Made by a program: the position numbers and the translations under genes. Shown here in pieces: positions 7,634-15,121 of a stretch of 33,664 nucleotides of DNA. Numbering within the stretch: position 1 is the stretch's first letter; each line of letters starts with the position of its first letter. The stretch is from Desulfurococcaceae archaeon (lineage in GTDB: Archaea; Thermoproteota; Thermoprotei_A; Sulfolobales; NBVN01). The DNA lies in contig JAJHQJ010000013.1 of assembly GCA_020833415.1 (NCBI GenBank), forward strand, positions 1 to 33,664, in the 5' to 3' direction. The notes beneath the pieces are model-generated. The model was not told the origin of the DNA. It saw only the letters and a program-made list of their open reading frames with translations, and made no database searches.

Positions 7634-8601
7634 CTCTTAGCGTACAGCCAGCACGAGACTAAATGCTCCCTACCTAGGTCCACTGTTGGTGGTTCCTCAG
7701 TTCTACATATATCCATGGCGTAGGGGCACCTCGGGTGGAATCTACAGCCAGGTGGTGGAGCTCTTAGGTCTGGTGGGACCCCGGGTATCCACGTTATCTT
7801 CTCCCTACCCCTCAGTCTCGGGATACTCCTGAGTAGGCCTTGTGTATACGGGTGAGCTGGGCTGTTGAAGACGTCGTCCGAGGAGCCTATCTCAACGATC
7901 TTACCTGCGTACATTATGGAAGTTTTATCGGCTATCTCAGCTATTAGGCTTAGGTCGTGGGTTATGAATATCATGGCATTCCTCTCCCTCTCCTTAATCT
8001 CCTTGAAGAGGTTCATTATCTGTGCCTGTATAACTACGTCGAGGGCCGTCGTAGGCTCGTCAGCTATTACTAGCCTGGGCTTTAGTAGGAGGGCCATGGC
8101 TATCATAACCCTCTGCTTCATACCCCCTGAAAGCTCGTGGGGGTACCTCCTCAGAATATCCGGAGTGAGACCCACCCTCTTAAGGACCTCAGCGGCTATC
8201 TCAAGAGCCTCGCGGACGTCCATCCCCTTGTGTATCACCAGAGGCTCAGCTAGCTGGTGCCCCACGGTGTACACGGGGTTTAGGGCGTTCATAGCTCCCT
8301 GGAAGACCATGCTTACCTTAGCCCACCTAACTCTCCTGAGCTCAGCCGGCCTGAGCTTGGTTAGGTCGACGCGGTCTAGAACTATAGAGCCCCCGGCTAT
8401 CCTACCCGGAGGTGGTATGAGGCCTAGGAGGCCGTAACCTAGGGTGGACTTACCGCAACCAGACTCCCCAGCAACTCCTAGGACCTCACCGTCTCTTAAG
8501 CTAAAAGATACGCCGTCAACAGCTCTTACAACTCCGGTTAGTGTGTAGTAGTATATCCTTATGTCACGTACCTCAAGTAGGGTAGATGACACCGGCTCCA
8601 C
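7630..8601 (-). CDS. Peptide-type ABC transporter ATP-binding protein (OppD/DppD-like)
   Basis: Partner ATPase of the OppF-like protein; the two normally form a heterodimer under a pair of permeases. Visible motifs: Walker [11 protein letters not shown]-loop MVFQGAMNALNPV (typical of OppD), signature LSGGMKQRVMIAMAL, Walker B LVIADEPTTALDV, H-loop FITHDLSLI, then the C-terminal domain [15 protein letters not shown]. It starts GTG at 8601 after GAGGAAGGTG, with TATA box CTTTATAAACC at 8625-8636. The genes for the membrane and binding subunits are not in the neighbourhood. They must lie elsewhere, or the ATPases serve several permeases. Confidence 0.92.
   Translation of the reverse strand: MEPVSSTLLEVRDIRIYYYTLTGVVRAVDGVSFSLRDGEVLGVAGESGCGKSTLGYGLLGLIPPPGRIAGGSIVLDRVDLTKLRPAELRRVRWAKVSMVFQGAMNALNPVYTVGHQLAEPLVIHKGMDVREALEIAAEVLKRVGLTPDILRRYPHELSGGMKQRVMIAMALLLKPRLVIADEPTTALDVVIQAQIMNLFKEIKERERNAMIFITHDLSLIAEIADKTSIMYAGKIVEIGSSDDVFNSPAHPYTQGLLRSIPRLRGREKITWIPGVPPDLRAPPPGCRFHPRCPYAMDICRTEEPPTVDLGREHLVSCWLYAKR
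7670..7756. repeat. 87-bp direct repeat, copy 2 (in OppD-like gene)
   Basis: Identical to 6609-6695. See copy 1. Confidence 0.9.
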
Positions 8602-8624
8602 CTTCCTCTAAAGCTACGCCCTGC

Positions 8625-8636
8625 GGTTTATAAAGA
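8625..8636 (-). promoter_or_regulatory. Promoter of the ABC ATPase pair
   Basis: The minus-strand sequence CTTTATAAACC lies 24-35 bases before the GTG at 8601, with a GAGGAAGGTG ribosome-binding stretch in between. The rest of the gap 8637-8788 shows nothing recognisable. Confidence 0.6.
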
Positions 8637-8821
8637 ATTTTAAGTGCTGTTCCAAATATACTCAGAGGTCGTCCACGGTAGGGTGTGATGAGGTGGGCAG
8701 CCCAGGAGAGGTGACGAAACTAGTTCACACTGACACTCTTCCTCAAGGGTAGGGAGCTCGGGTGGGACTTAACTCCGGCTCCTGGGCTTCTTATATTCCA
8801 ATTCACTAAAACTCCTACTAG

Positions 8822-9121
8822 GTGGTGAGTATCTCAGGTATGAGTCCTAGCCCGGTGGCAGTAGGTATAGTACTGGGGTATAGGAGGGGTTCAAATACTC
8901 AGTACGTTAACCAGGTCTACATCAGGGTCGTAGGTAACTACAACGTACACAGTCTAGTTGGTCGTAGGGTTAGAGTAGTCGATGGCTATGGGAACGCGTA
9001 CCTGGGTAGGGTAGTCAGGGTCCACGCTAGGGGCAGGAACGGTGTGGTCATAGCTACCTTCAGTAGGAACGTCCCGGGTCAGGTTATAGGTAGGGAGGCT
9101 CTTTTCTACAGCTCTAGTTAG
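8822..9121 (+). CDS. rpl35ae: Ribosomal protein L35Ae
   Basis: Small protein of the large ribosomal subunit, found in many Thermoproteota and eukaryotes. The 99-aa sequence has the family hallmarks: VGIVLGYRRGSNTQYVNQVY at residues 14-33 (pattern GxxxGYRRGxxxQ), the strand VYIRVVG, then VGRRVRVVDGYGNAYLGRVV and a final FSRNVPGQVIGREALFY. The frame opens with GTG at 8822, GTG at 8825 and ATG at 8840; the last is also reasonable. A TATA-like TCTTATATTC lies at 8789-8798. It is a stand-alone gene between two minus-strand genes. Confidence 0.9.
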   Translation: MVSISGMSPSPVAVGIVLGYRRGSNTQYVNQVYIRVVGNYNVHSLVGRRVRVVDGYGNAYLGRVVRVHARGRNGVVIATFSRNVPGQVIGREALFYSSS

Positions 9122-9127
9122 CTACTG

Positions 9128-9913
9128 CTACGTATTAGTTGAGGACCTTAAGCAGGTGTATAGTACAGACCTTACAGCTAGTTCCCTCATACCATCCGTG
9201 TAGCCTGCGAAGAGTATTGAGTTCGAGTATGGTACCTCAAGGACTAGGGGCTCTCCATCGATGTACGCTAGGGGTTTAACATAGTGCCTTAAGCTAGTGT
9301 CCTTCACAGGCGCCAGTTCCACCTCTACAGGCTCCCCGAGGTTAACGCCGTAGAGAATGGGGTGGCTAGACCAGAGTACCCTAACCCTACCTGAGTACTT
9401 AGACACAGTCACACCCTCCAAACCCCTGAGGTCAGCTACTAGCGGGTTGAGGAGGTACTTAGTAAGTAGCTCCTCAGTAGCTCTACACAGAACTCGGCAC
9501 CTACCCCCAGCCGAGCACCCCCCGAAAACCTCCCCTACGTGTTCTGCGAGTAGGCAACCCCCCTCAACAACTACATCACCAGGTGCCGGAGCAAAACCCC
9601 CCTCAACCCAGGAGTTCTCAGCAACTACGTAGTCATATGCGAGGCCACACCTCTCAAAAACCCCCCGGTCAGCAGCTAGAGAAGCGGGTGGCACGACGAT
9701 CTCGAACACCCTACCCCCGGAGCCGTATACAGCAACCGGTGAGGGCTTAGTTAAAAAGATGCTGGCCCCCACCTCACCACAGCCTACTAAAGCCTTTACG
9801 AATTCCGAGACCCCGGTACCGGGTTTAAAGACCTTAACCACGTAGCCCCGCCTTAAACGCAGCGCAATACCCCCGCTTTTCAGGTTGAAATAGGACCTTA
9901 TTAGTGAACACAC
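9128..9913 (-). CDS. Hypothetical protein, 261 aa
   Basis: I cannot place this protein in a family. It is beta-rich in appearance with many VV and GG pairs. It has no signal peptide or membrane helix. Nine or so Cys are scattered (for example GGCSAGGRCRVLC at about residues 131-143), which might bind a metal but match no standard finger. The GTG start at 9913 lies inside the left arm of the perfect palindrome 9892-9962, so the first codons are fixed by that repeat. The true start could be further downstream. Transcribed divergently from the small secreted protein gene and convergently with L35Ae (7 bases apart). Confidence 0.6.
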   Translation of the reverse strand: MCSLIRSYFNLKSGGIALRLRRGYVVKVFKPGTGVSEFVKALVGCGEVGASIFLTKPSPVAVYGSGGRVFEIVVPPASLAADRGVFERCGLAYDYVVAENSWVEGGFAPAPGDVVVEGGCLLAEHVGEVFGGCSAGGRCRVLCRATEELLTKYLLNPLVADLRGLEGVTVSKYSGRVRVLWSSHPILYGVNLGEPVEVELAPVKDTSLRHYVKPLAYIDGEPLVLEVPYSNSILFAGYTDGMRELAVRSVLYTCLRSSTNT

Positions 9914-9962
9914 CCAAAGAATCTCACCGAGATTCTTTGGGTGTGTTCACTAATAAGGTCCT
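9892..9962. repeat. Perfect palindrome: 34-bp arms, 3-base loop
   Basis: Left arm 9892-9925, loop ACC 9926-9928, right arm 9929-9962, with no mismatch by eye. The symmetry ends at T9891 versus G9963. Each arm includes GTGTGTTCACTAATAAGG or its complement. It spans the start region of both divergent genes, so both transcripts could begin with the same sequence or carry a very stable hairpin. It is far longer than an ordinary operator. Possible readings: a regulatory hairpin, a fold-back cloning or assembly artefact, or a relic of a palindromic mobile element. Confidence 0.9.
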
Positions 9963-10179
9963 GAGGGTAGCTGTACTAGTAGTAGTCGTACTCGGAGCAC
10001 TGTTTGGGAGCAACATAGGTTTAGGGGCTAATGAGGGAGAAGTTCAGCCAGCCGATCCCTGCTGGGTAGGTCCCGACGATGCTGGCGTGATAATAGCACC
10101 GGGTACGTGTGATGGTCACGCCCCAGCTGATCCCATAACCGTCACGAGCGAGAATCCTAAGCCTACGCCAGAGAGCTAG
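9943..10179 (+). CDS. Small secreted or membrane-anchored acidic protein
   Basis: No known family. The frame is open from GTG 9904; TTG 9937 and GTG 9943 are alternative starts, all within the palindrome. From 9943 the product is about 78 aa: a short N-terminus (VFTNKVLR), one hydrophobic helix (VAVLVVVVLGALFGSNIGLG) and an acidic, Pro-rich tail with two Cys (PCWVGPD and APGTCDGHAP). This looks like a signal peptide or anchor plus a short extracellular peptide, with a possible disulfide. The next gene in the same direction, 69 bases on, is a membrane-anchored cyanophycinase-like peptidase, so a substrate or partner role is conceivable but unproved. Confidence 0.5.
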   Translation: MFTNKVLRVAVLVVVVLGALFGSNIGLGANEGEVQPADPCWVGPDDAGVIIAPGTCDGHAPADPITVTSENPKPTPES

Positions 10180-10200
10180 GGATTTGGTTAGATTAGACAT

Positions 10201-10212
10201 AACATTTTTAAC
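10201..10212 (+). promoter_or_regulatory. Promoter of the cyanophycinase-like gene
   Basis: The A/T-rich stretch AACATTTTTAACC lies about 37-48 bases before the ATG at 10249, followed by a strong GGAGGGTGG ribosome-binding site at 10237-10245. This suggests the gene has its own promoter besides any read-through from the small gene before it. Confidence 0.5.
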
Positions 10213-10248
10213 CTTTCATCTCTAACAACCGTTCTTGGAGGGTGGTTT

Positions 10249-11475
10249 ATGTCTGCTAAGTCTTTAGCAGTAATCGCTGTCCTAGTAGCTATAGCTCTCT
10301 CTTGTGTAATTGTGCTAGTTACAGTACTTAGACCTACCCGGTATGGAGATGTAGTAACGTCGACTAGGGGGTCCATAGCCGTTGTAGAGGGGTCGTTGAT
10401 TCTCCACGGTGGTAGGTATGTTACGTTCGAACATCTACTAGTTCTGTTCAATGCTACACGCAAGGAGAGACCTCGTATAGGAGTAATGCCAACAGCTCAA
10501 GATAACCCTATTGAGATAGGTCTTGCGTGGGTTAGGTACCTGGAGAGACACGGTGCTGAGGCTGTACTACTAAACATTACTGTAGATAACTGCGCTTGGA
10601 CTTCGCACGATACGAACTTAGTGGAGCTGGTGCGGAGCCTAGATGCAGTGTTCTTCCTAGGGGGGTTCCCGGATAGGTACGTAAGGTGCTTCCTACCTAA
10701 CGGGGTCCCAACACCTGTGCTCTCGGCAGTCTGGGAGCTCTACCTAAGGGGAGGGGTCGTGGCTGGGGCAAGTGGGGGAGCTGTATTTCTTAGCGACTAC
10801 AGTATTCCGAGAGGTTTCGATATCGTTTTCGAGATTATTAGGGGTTTCGGTCTTCCTCAGTATAAGCTAGTAGTGGGCGTTCACTACAACCTCGCCTACG
10901 CAGCTATCATAAGCTTCTTTGAGGTCCTATCTAGGGTGCCCGCTACTATAGGGCTCGCCATAGGTGAGGATACAGCTGTAGTATGTAGAGAGGGGAGGTG
11001 TAGAGTTGTGGGACCGGGTCCTGTACTGCTTCTAGTATACGAAGGTATTGAGAACCAAAGTTACGTGTTTACCCTTAACTACCTAACAGGGGGGGATGAG
11101 TTCACCTTAGTAGATGGAGATGCTGAAGCCTCCAAAGGTAAGACCCTCATCTCGAAGGGGTTTCCACCTAGTGGGTACTCCGTAGATCTAGGGGTCACCG
11201 CTACATCTCCCGAGGACTGGGTATTGAGGGCTATCGATGCCTTAGTAAACTCTAGTAGGGTCCAACTTAGGTTAGTACCTCTCCGCGGTGGAACGACGGC
11301 GTACCTAGTTGAGTTATCCAGAACCCCCGAGACGGCTATCTACGAGACAAGGGTAGCTGTGAGGCGCGGTGCTATCAATATCACTAAGTACACAGCACTG
11401 AGGTTACGGGTAGTCATATCCAGGACCTCGGTACACGAGCTTAACCTAGGCGAGCTTTATAAGTTCTTAAGATGA
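10249..11475 (+). CDS. Membrane-anchored cyanophycinase-like peptidase (S51 family)
   Basis: A 408-aa protein with an N-terminal membrane helix (residues about 4-26) and an extracellular domain of the S51 / cyanophycinase fold. These Ser peptidases cut after or at Asp (dipeptidase E, cyanophycinase). Visible signs: [29 protein letters not shown] (the GG-x-P/Q turn), [15 protein letters not shown] with Ser175 as the likely nucleophile, and [11 protein letters not shown], which is a typical strand of the family. After about residue 265 comes a C-terminal extension of unknown fold. Cyanophycin is not expected in archaea, so the substrate is probably another Asp-rich peptide. It is preceded by a small secreted acidic protein gene and followed 16 bases later by trm56. 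Confidence 0.8.
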   Translation: MSAKSLAVIAVLVAIALSCVIVLVTVLRPTRYGDVVTSTRGSIAVVEGSLILHGGRYVTFEHLLVLFNATRKERPRIGVMPTAQDNPIEIGLAWVRYLERHGAEAVLLNITVDNCAWTSHDTNLVELVRSLDAVFFLGGFPDRYVRCFLPNGVPTPVLSAVWELYLRGGVVAGASGGAVFLSDYSIPRGFDIVFEIIRGFGLPQYKLVVGVHYNLAYAAIISFFEVLSRVPATIGLAIGEDTAVVCREGRCRVVGPGPVLLLVYEGIENQSYVFTLNYLTGGDEFTLVDGDAEASKGKTLISKGFPPSGYSVDLGVTATSPEDWVLRAIDALVNSSRVQLRLVPLRGGTTAYLVELSRTPETAIYETRVAVRRGAINITKYTALRLRVVISRTSVHELNLGELYKFLR

Positions 11476-11491
11476 AGCTCCGGGAGGGGTC

Positions 11492-12049
11492 GTGGCTAAA
11501 GTTGTAGTGCTTAGGTTAGGTCATAGACCCGGTAGGGATAAGAGGGTTACTACTCACGTAGGTCTCGTCGCTAGGGCCTTCGGGGCGTCGGGCGTAGTTA
11601 TAGCTGGTGTTAGGGACGAGTCGGTGGTTAGGAGTCTACTAAAGGTTAGGGAGCTGTGGGGTTGTAGGGACTTCTTCGTTGAGGACGGTGTTGACCCCGT
11701 GGAGTACGTGGAGCGGTGGAAGAAGGGGGGCGGGGTCGTAGTGCACTTAACTATGTACGGGGTACACGTTGACGACGTTATCGAGCATTTGAGGTCCTTA
11801 GGTAGGGATCTACTAGTTATAGTAGGGGCTGAGAAGGTCCCCAGGGTGTTCTACGAGTTAGCCGACTTTAACGTAGCTATAGGACATCAGCCCCACTCGG
11901 AGGTAGCTGCTCTAGCAGTCTTCCTAGACAGGCTGTTCGGTGGGAGGGAGCTAAGGCTTATCTGCCCTGATGCTAAACTGTACATAGTACCGCAGCAGCG
12001 AGGTAAGAAGGTGGTGAGGGTTGAGCGATCCGATGGCTTATCTCCTTAG
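11492..12049 (+). CDS. trm56: tRNA (cytidine-56 2'-O)-methyltransferase
   Basis: SPOUT-type methylase of archaea that methylates C56 in the T-loop of tRNA. The 185-aa product matches the family through most of its length: [20 protein letters not shown] at the N-terminus, [44 protein letters not shown] (SPOUT knot) and [20 protein letters not shown]. It starts GTG at 11492 after GGGAGGGG. Its 3' end overlaps the tfe start, so it leads the trm56-tfe-methyltransferase chain. Confidence 0.92.
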   Translation: MAKVVVLRLGHRPGRDKRVTTHVGLVARAFGASGVVIAGVRDESVVRSLLKVRELWGCRDFFVEDGVDPVEYVERWKKGGGVVVHLTMYGVHVDDVIEHLRSLGRDLLVIVGAEKVPRVFYELADFNVAIGHQPHSEVAALAVFLDRLFGGRELRLICPDAKLYIVPQQRGKKVVRVERSDGLSP

Positions 12050-12548
12050 GTTCATCGAGGCGTACTCGGGGCAGGACGGGGTTAGGGTGTTTAGGCTCCT
12101 CCTAGAAAGCAATAAGGAGCTGAGCTACAGTGATATAATAGCTGAAACCGGGTTAGATGAGCAGACGGTGAGGAGGGTACTCTACGAGTTAAACGAGCTG
12201 GGTTTAGTAGCCTACAGAAGGGTGCAGGCCCCGGAGGAGGGTAGGTTCATCTACTACTGGTCGGTAAACTCTGTTGGTATAAACCAGGCACTACTGAACC
12301 GTAAGAGATTAGCCCTGGAGAAATTAAGGGCTAGGCTGGAGTACGAGCTATCGACAGTGTTCTTCGTCTGCCCGGAGGATGGGCTTAGGCTCTCCTTTGA
12401 CGAAGCTCTAGAGCACGACTTTAGGTGTCCTAAGTGCTCGTCCATTCTGCTCCAGGAGGATAGAAACCCCTACCTAACCCCTCTAAGGAATCTCGTAGAG
12501 AAGCTGAGTAGTGAGGTAGAGAATGAGCGGAGGGCCATCTCTTCTTGA
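12033..12548 (+). CDS. tfe: Transcription factor E, alpha subunit
   Basis: Archaeal TFIIE-alpha homologue; helps open promoters by RNA polymerase with TBP and TFB. The N-terminal winged helix (about residues 15-80) has [20 protein letters not shown] and [11 protein letters not shown]; a coiled linker ([19 protein letters not shown]) follows; then a C-terminal zinc ribbon: [18 protein letters not shown], then RCPKC. The first knuckle has only one Cys (CPED instead of CxxC), so zinc binding may be altered. I prefer ATG 12033; TTG 12021 is in frame. Both starts overlap trm56, and the 3' end overlaps the methyltransferase by 26 bases. Confidence 0.92.
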   Translation: MAYLLRFIEAYSGQDGVRVFRLLLESNKELSYSDIIAETGLDEQTVRRVLYELNELGLVAYRRVQAPEEGRFIYYWSVNSVGINQALLNRKRLALEKLRARLEYELSTVFFVCPEDGLRLSFDEALEHDFRCPKCSSILLQEDRNPYLTPLRNLVEKLSSEVENERRAISS

Positions 12549-13491
12549 TCTCTTCTCAGGTGCTGGAGGCTTTGCCAGAGGCTTTAGAGATGAAGGCTTT
12601 AGAATTCTACTAGCTGTAGATAACGATAAGTCAGTAGCTAAGTCGTACACAGCCAACTTCCCCGGGGCTTTAGTCATCAGGGAGGATATAAGGGAGATCT
12701 CATGTGATGACATAAGGTACTTCCTAGGTTTGCAGAGTATTGACGTGGTGATAGGCTCACCTCCCTGTGAACCATTCACAGCATCTAACCCGAGAAGGAG
12801 GGAGGACCCACTTGAGAGACTCTACTCAGACCCCGTAGGTACCCTAGTACTCGAGTTCATAAGGATACTCGAGTGTGTTAAGCCCAGGCTATTCATCATG
12901 GAGAACGTTCCGGGGATACTGAAGGGCCCCCTTAAGGCAGCTCTAAGGAGGGAATTTACTGCAGCAGGCTATAGTACAGTTCACTTTAACATACTGAAAG
13001 CAGAGGACTACGGAACCCCCTCGAGGAGGACCCGCGTCTTCATATCAAATGTACCTATCTCCCCACCAAAGCTTCGTAGAATAGTAACGGTGTGGGAGGC
13101 TATAGGGGACCTACCACCACCATCGCCGGACACGCACATCCCAAATCACGAACCACCCCCCTCTCTTAGTCCTAGAAAGCTTAGGAAGGCCTTTAAGCTC
13201 AAACCAGGCGGTGCACTAGTTAGGTATAGGGGGTTTGGAGATAGACTCTACCCGAACCTGATTAGGCTCGACCCTAACTCCCCAGCACCTACGGTACTCG
13301 GTTCATCGAGGTTTATCCACCCCTACGAACCCAGGCTCATAACGGTTAGAGAGCAGGCTAGGCTCATGAGCTTCCCCGACGACCACGTATTCCTCGGGGG
13401 TAAGGATGAACAGTATAACCAGGTAGGTGAGGCAGTACCTCCTGCTCTCTCTAGAGCTATAGCTAGATACCTTCTTAGGTACTTAACTTAG
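12523..13491 (+). CDS. DNA (cytosine-5-)-methyltransferase, solitary
   Basis: A complete 322-aa C5-cytosine methylase. Motif I is [13 protein letters not shown] (SAM site). Motif IV is GSPPCEPFTASN with Cys82 as nucleophile; Glu is found where most have Gln (PPCQ). Motif VI is MENVPG, motif VIII is RRTRVFI, and motifs IX-X are VREQARLMSFPDDHVF and NQVGEAVPP. The target-recognition part is short (about residues 185-240). No restriction enzyme or Vsr gene is adjacent, so it is an orphan methylase or a former restriction-modification gene. It starts ATG at 12523 inside the end of tfe and ends convergently with rpo8 (17-base overlap). Confidence 0.93.
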   Translation: MSGGPSLLDLFSGAGGFARGFRDEGFRILLAVDNDKSVAKSYTANFPGALVIREDIREISCDDIRYFLGLQSIDVVIGSPPCEPFTASNPRRREDPLERLYSDPVGTLVLEFIRILECVKPRLFIMENVPGILKGPLKAALRREFTAAGYSTVHFNILKAEDYGTPSRRTRVFISNVPISPPKLRRIVTVWEAIGDLPPPSPDTHIPNHEPPPSLSPRKLRKAFKLKPGGALVRYRGFGDRLYPNLIRLDPNSPAPTVLGSSRFIHPYEPRLITVREQARLMSFPDDHVFLGGKDEQYNQVGEAVPPALSRAIARYLLRYLT

Positions 13492-13870
13492 AGACCTTAA
13501 AGTAGACCTTATCCATATAGTTGAACAGCTTAAGTACTTCGGTGTTAGCGGATTCCAGTATGACTATGTAGCCCCAGAGTGATATAATCACCTTGCCTAC
13601 CCTATCACTACTTCTCAGGCTCACTACGTAGCCCCAAGCTACGTAGTCCACACCCTTACTGTAATTAGGTTTCTCCTTACTTACTGTAATGGCTACTTCA
13701 TCACCGGTATTTAGCTTAAGAAGTTCTGAAAGAGCGTCGAACCTAACCTTCACATCTCCACAGTCTACGGAGTATATAACAATCCTGGGAATGAGGGATT
13801 TGGATACCTCAGTTACCCTCCCCCTAAGCTCTAGATAGCTAGGGCTCTGCACCGCGGTCAGATCGACCAC
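13475..13870 (-). CDS. rpo8: DNA-directed RNA polymerase subunit Rpo8 (RpoG)
   Basis: Crenarchaeal homologue of eukaryotic Rpb8, an OB-fold subunit of RNA polymerase found only in some archaea. The 131-aa product shows the family strands ELRGRVTEVSKSLIPRIVIY, VKVRFDALSELL, GDEVAITVSKEKPNYSKGVD and the characteristic KVIISLWGYIVILE near the C-terminus, followed by FNYMDKVYFKVSK. It starts GTG at 13870 after GTAGGTG. The written frame of the MoaD-like gene overlaps this start by 32 bases. The 3' end overlaps the methyltransferase gene. Confidence 0.88.
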   Translation of the reverse strand: MVDLTAVQSPSYLELRGRVTEVSKSLIPRIVIYSVDCGDVKVRFDALSELLKLNTGDEVAITVSKEKPNYSKGVDYVAWGYVVSLRSSDRVGKVIISLWGYIVILESANTEVLKLFNYMDKVYFKVSKLST

Positions 13871-14144
13871 CTACAGTACTACCTACTAAGGGCCTTAAAC
13901 CTCCGGAGATTACCGGCATTATGTCTACCCTATCGCCCTCACCCAAGGCTTCACCAAACCGGCTGGTGGGGAGAGGTCTATCGTTCACAAGCACTATGAA
14001 GTCCCCCCGCTCAATTAAAGCCCTTAACTTGGGGCTTAGCCCGCTGAGGTTATCTAGCAGCTCCTTCACCGTACTTACTGTAATATCTACCTCGCTCCTT
14101 CCAAGGGCCTCCTTTAAGGACCCGTAGAGTCTAACCTTAACCAT
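13839..14144 (-). CDS. MoaD/ThiS/SAMP-like ubiquitin-fold protein with tail after Gly-Gly
   Basis: A beta-grasp sulfur-carrier or protein-modifier: VKVRLYGSLKEALGRSEVDI, then TVKELLDNLSGL, FIVLVNDRPLP and LGEGDRVDIMPVISGG. In this family Gly-Gly is the very C-terminus and is thiocarboxylated. Here the frame runs on for about 19 residues after GG (LRPLVGSTVGG and more) into the rpo8 start. The DNA after GG reads GGAGGTTTAAGG; one T fewer would give GGA-GGT-TAA, a stop just after GG and clear of rpo8. Either a real processed precursor or a one-base insertion. Starts ATG at 14144; a TATA-like GGGTATATTAGCC lies at 14174-14186. Could serve TtuA (29063-30121) or molybdopterin synthesis. Confidence 0.8.
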   Translation of the reverse strand: MVKVRLYGSLKEALGRSEVDITVSTVKELLDNLSGLSPKLRALIERGDFIVLVNDRPLPTSRFGEALGEGDRVDIMPVISGGLRPLVGSTVGGRSDRGAEP

Positions 14145-14248
14145 ACCGTGCCCTAGATAACTTTAGGAATAGGCTAATATACCCGTACATTAGGTCTCCG
14201 CAGGGTGCACTGTCTATTTAGGATTTAAGTACCGGTAGCTCCCATAAC

Positions 14249-15008
14249 CTAGGTCTTCCTTAAGGATTTGAGGATTTCGTTGTACCTCCTAACCCTATTC
14301 CATACATCACCGCGTAGGCCTAGTCTTAACCTAAGTGAATAGTATATCCTCTTTCTAGTTAATACTATTAAGTCTACTACGTTGCTAACGAGACTGTAGT
14401 ATGGGCTGACTCTACCCCTCCTAAGACTCTCAAGGATCTCCTCTCGGCTCAAGCTGCTGCAGTTGATTAGGGTGTACGCCCTACCGACGGTCTCTAGCAT
14501 GTGGGAATCGCTAGCAGCTATTCTACACAGCTTATCGGTTACCGTCATCAGGGTATACACGTTGGTTACCGGGTCTGATGAGGAGTTGAACACCTCAACA
14601 CAGTCTATGAAGCTAGCTCTGTAGAGACTACCAATACCGTACCTAAACTTAGCGTACGGATGTACTGCTACTAGGACACAGTTCTCTCTTTCGGTTAAGT
14701 CTACTAGGGAAGTTAAGCTAACTTTTTTCACCGAGTTAGACTCTCTCCACAGTATATGCGGTAACGACTCACAGAGGACAGCTATATCCCCGTACCGTGT
14801 TCTAAACTCGGCTCCGGGTACTACTATAACCCTAGAGGTCTCTCTAAGAGCTATCGCTGAACCGAGAAAGGTGTTGTGATCTGTAATCGATATGGAGTCT
14901 AGGCCTACTCTAGCAGCATACCTAACTATATCACGTGGACTCGGTAGTCCGTCACTCACGTAGCTGTGTATATGAAGGTCTGCTCTAACGGCTATTCCCC
15001 TCCCCCAT
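14249..15008 (-). CDS. PHP-domain phosphoesterase, start disrupted by a one-base shift
   Basis: Metal-dependent phosphoesterase of the PHP superfamily, trinuclear metal site. Motifs in order: RADLHIHSYVSDG (HxH, before the first normal start), SISITDHNT, VVPGAEFRT, VLVAVHPYAKF, CVEVFNSS and ASDSHMLETVGRA. The frame carrying HxH has no ATG, GTG or TTG before it. An ATG at 15008-15006 with TATA box GCCTTTAAAG (15040-15050) is one base out of frame. If the run GGGGG after this ATG had four G, the start would read MGRGIAVRADLHIHS. So the gene is frameshifted, or the run is miscounted. A downstream start (GTG 14959) would lose the essential HxH. The C-terminal 50 residues are basic. Confidence 0.8.
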
Positions 15009-15079
15009 GCTCTTGTACCTCTCGTACTATTTGACAGACAACTTTAAAGGCTTGATAGCCTCCTCCGGAGTTCTGAACC

Positions 15080-15121
15080 GACCTTCTCCCCGCCCTGAGG
15101 GGCGAGGCTTTCAGTTGTAAC
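15080..15121 (+). repeat. Transposon-end hairpin, well preserved solo copy
   Basis: GACCTTCTCCCCGCCCTGAG followed by GGGCGAGGCTTTCAGTTGTAAC. The stem is CCGCCCT/GGGCGAGG with the conserved CTTTCAGTTGTAA flank. It is the reverse complement of the copy at 26518-26557. The rest of the 15009-15322 gap shows only the PHP promoter and no gene or transposase piece. Confidence 0.6.

Noticed and set aside
7865-8437. Plus-strand 190-codon frame opposite the OppD-like gene
   Set aside because: The minus strand carries all ABC ATPase motifs here, so the plus frame is a shadow.
9892-9962. Plain factor-independent terminator
   Set aside because: It lies over the starts of two divergent genes, not behind them, and no T run follows the arms.
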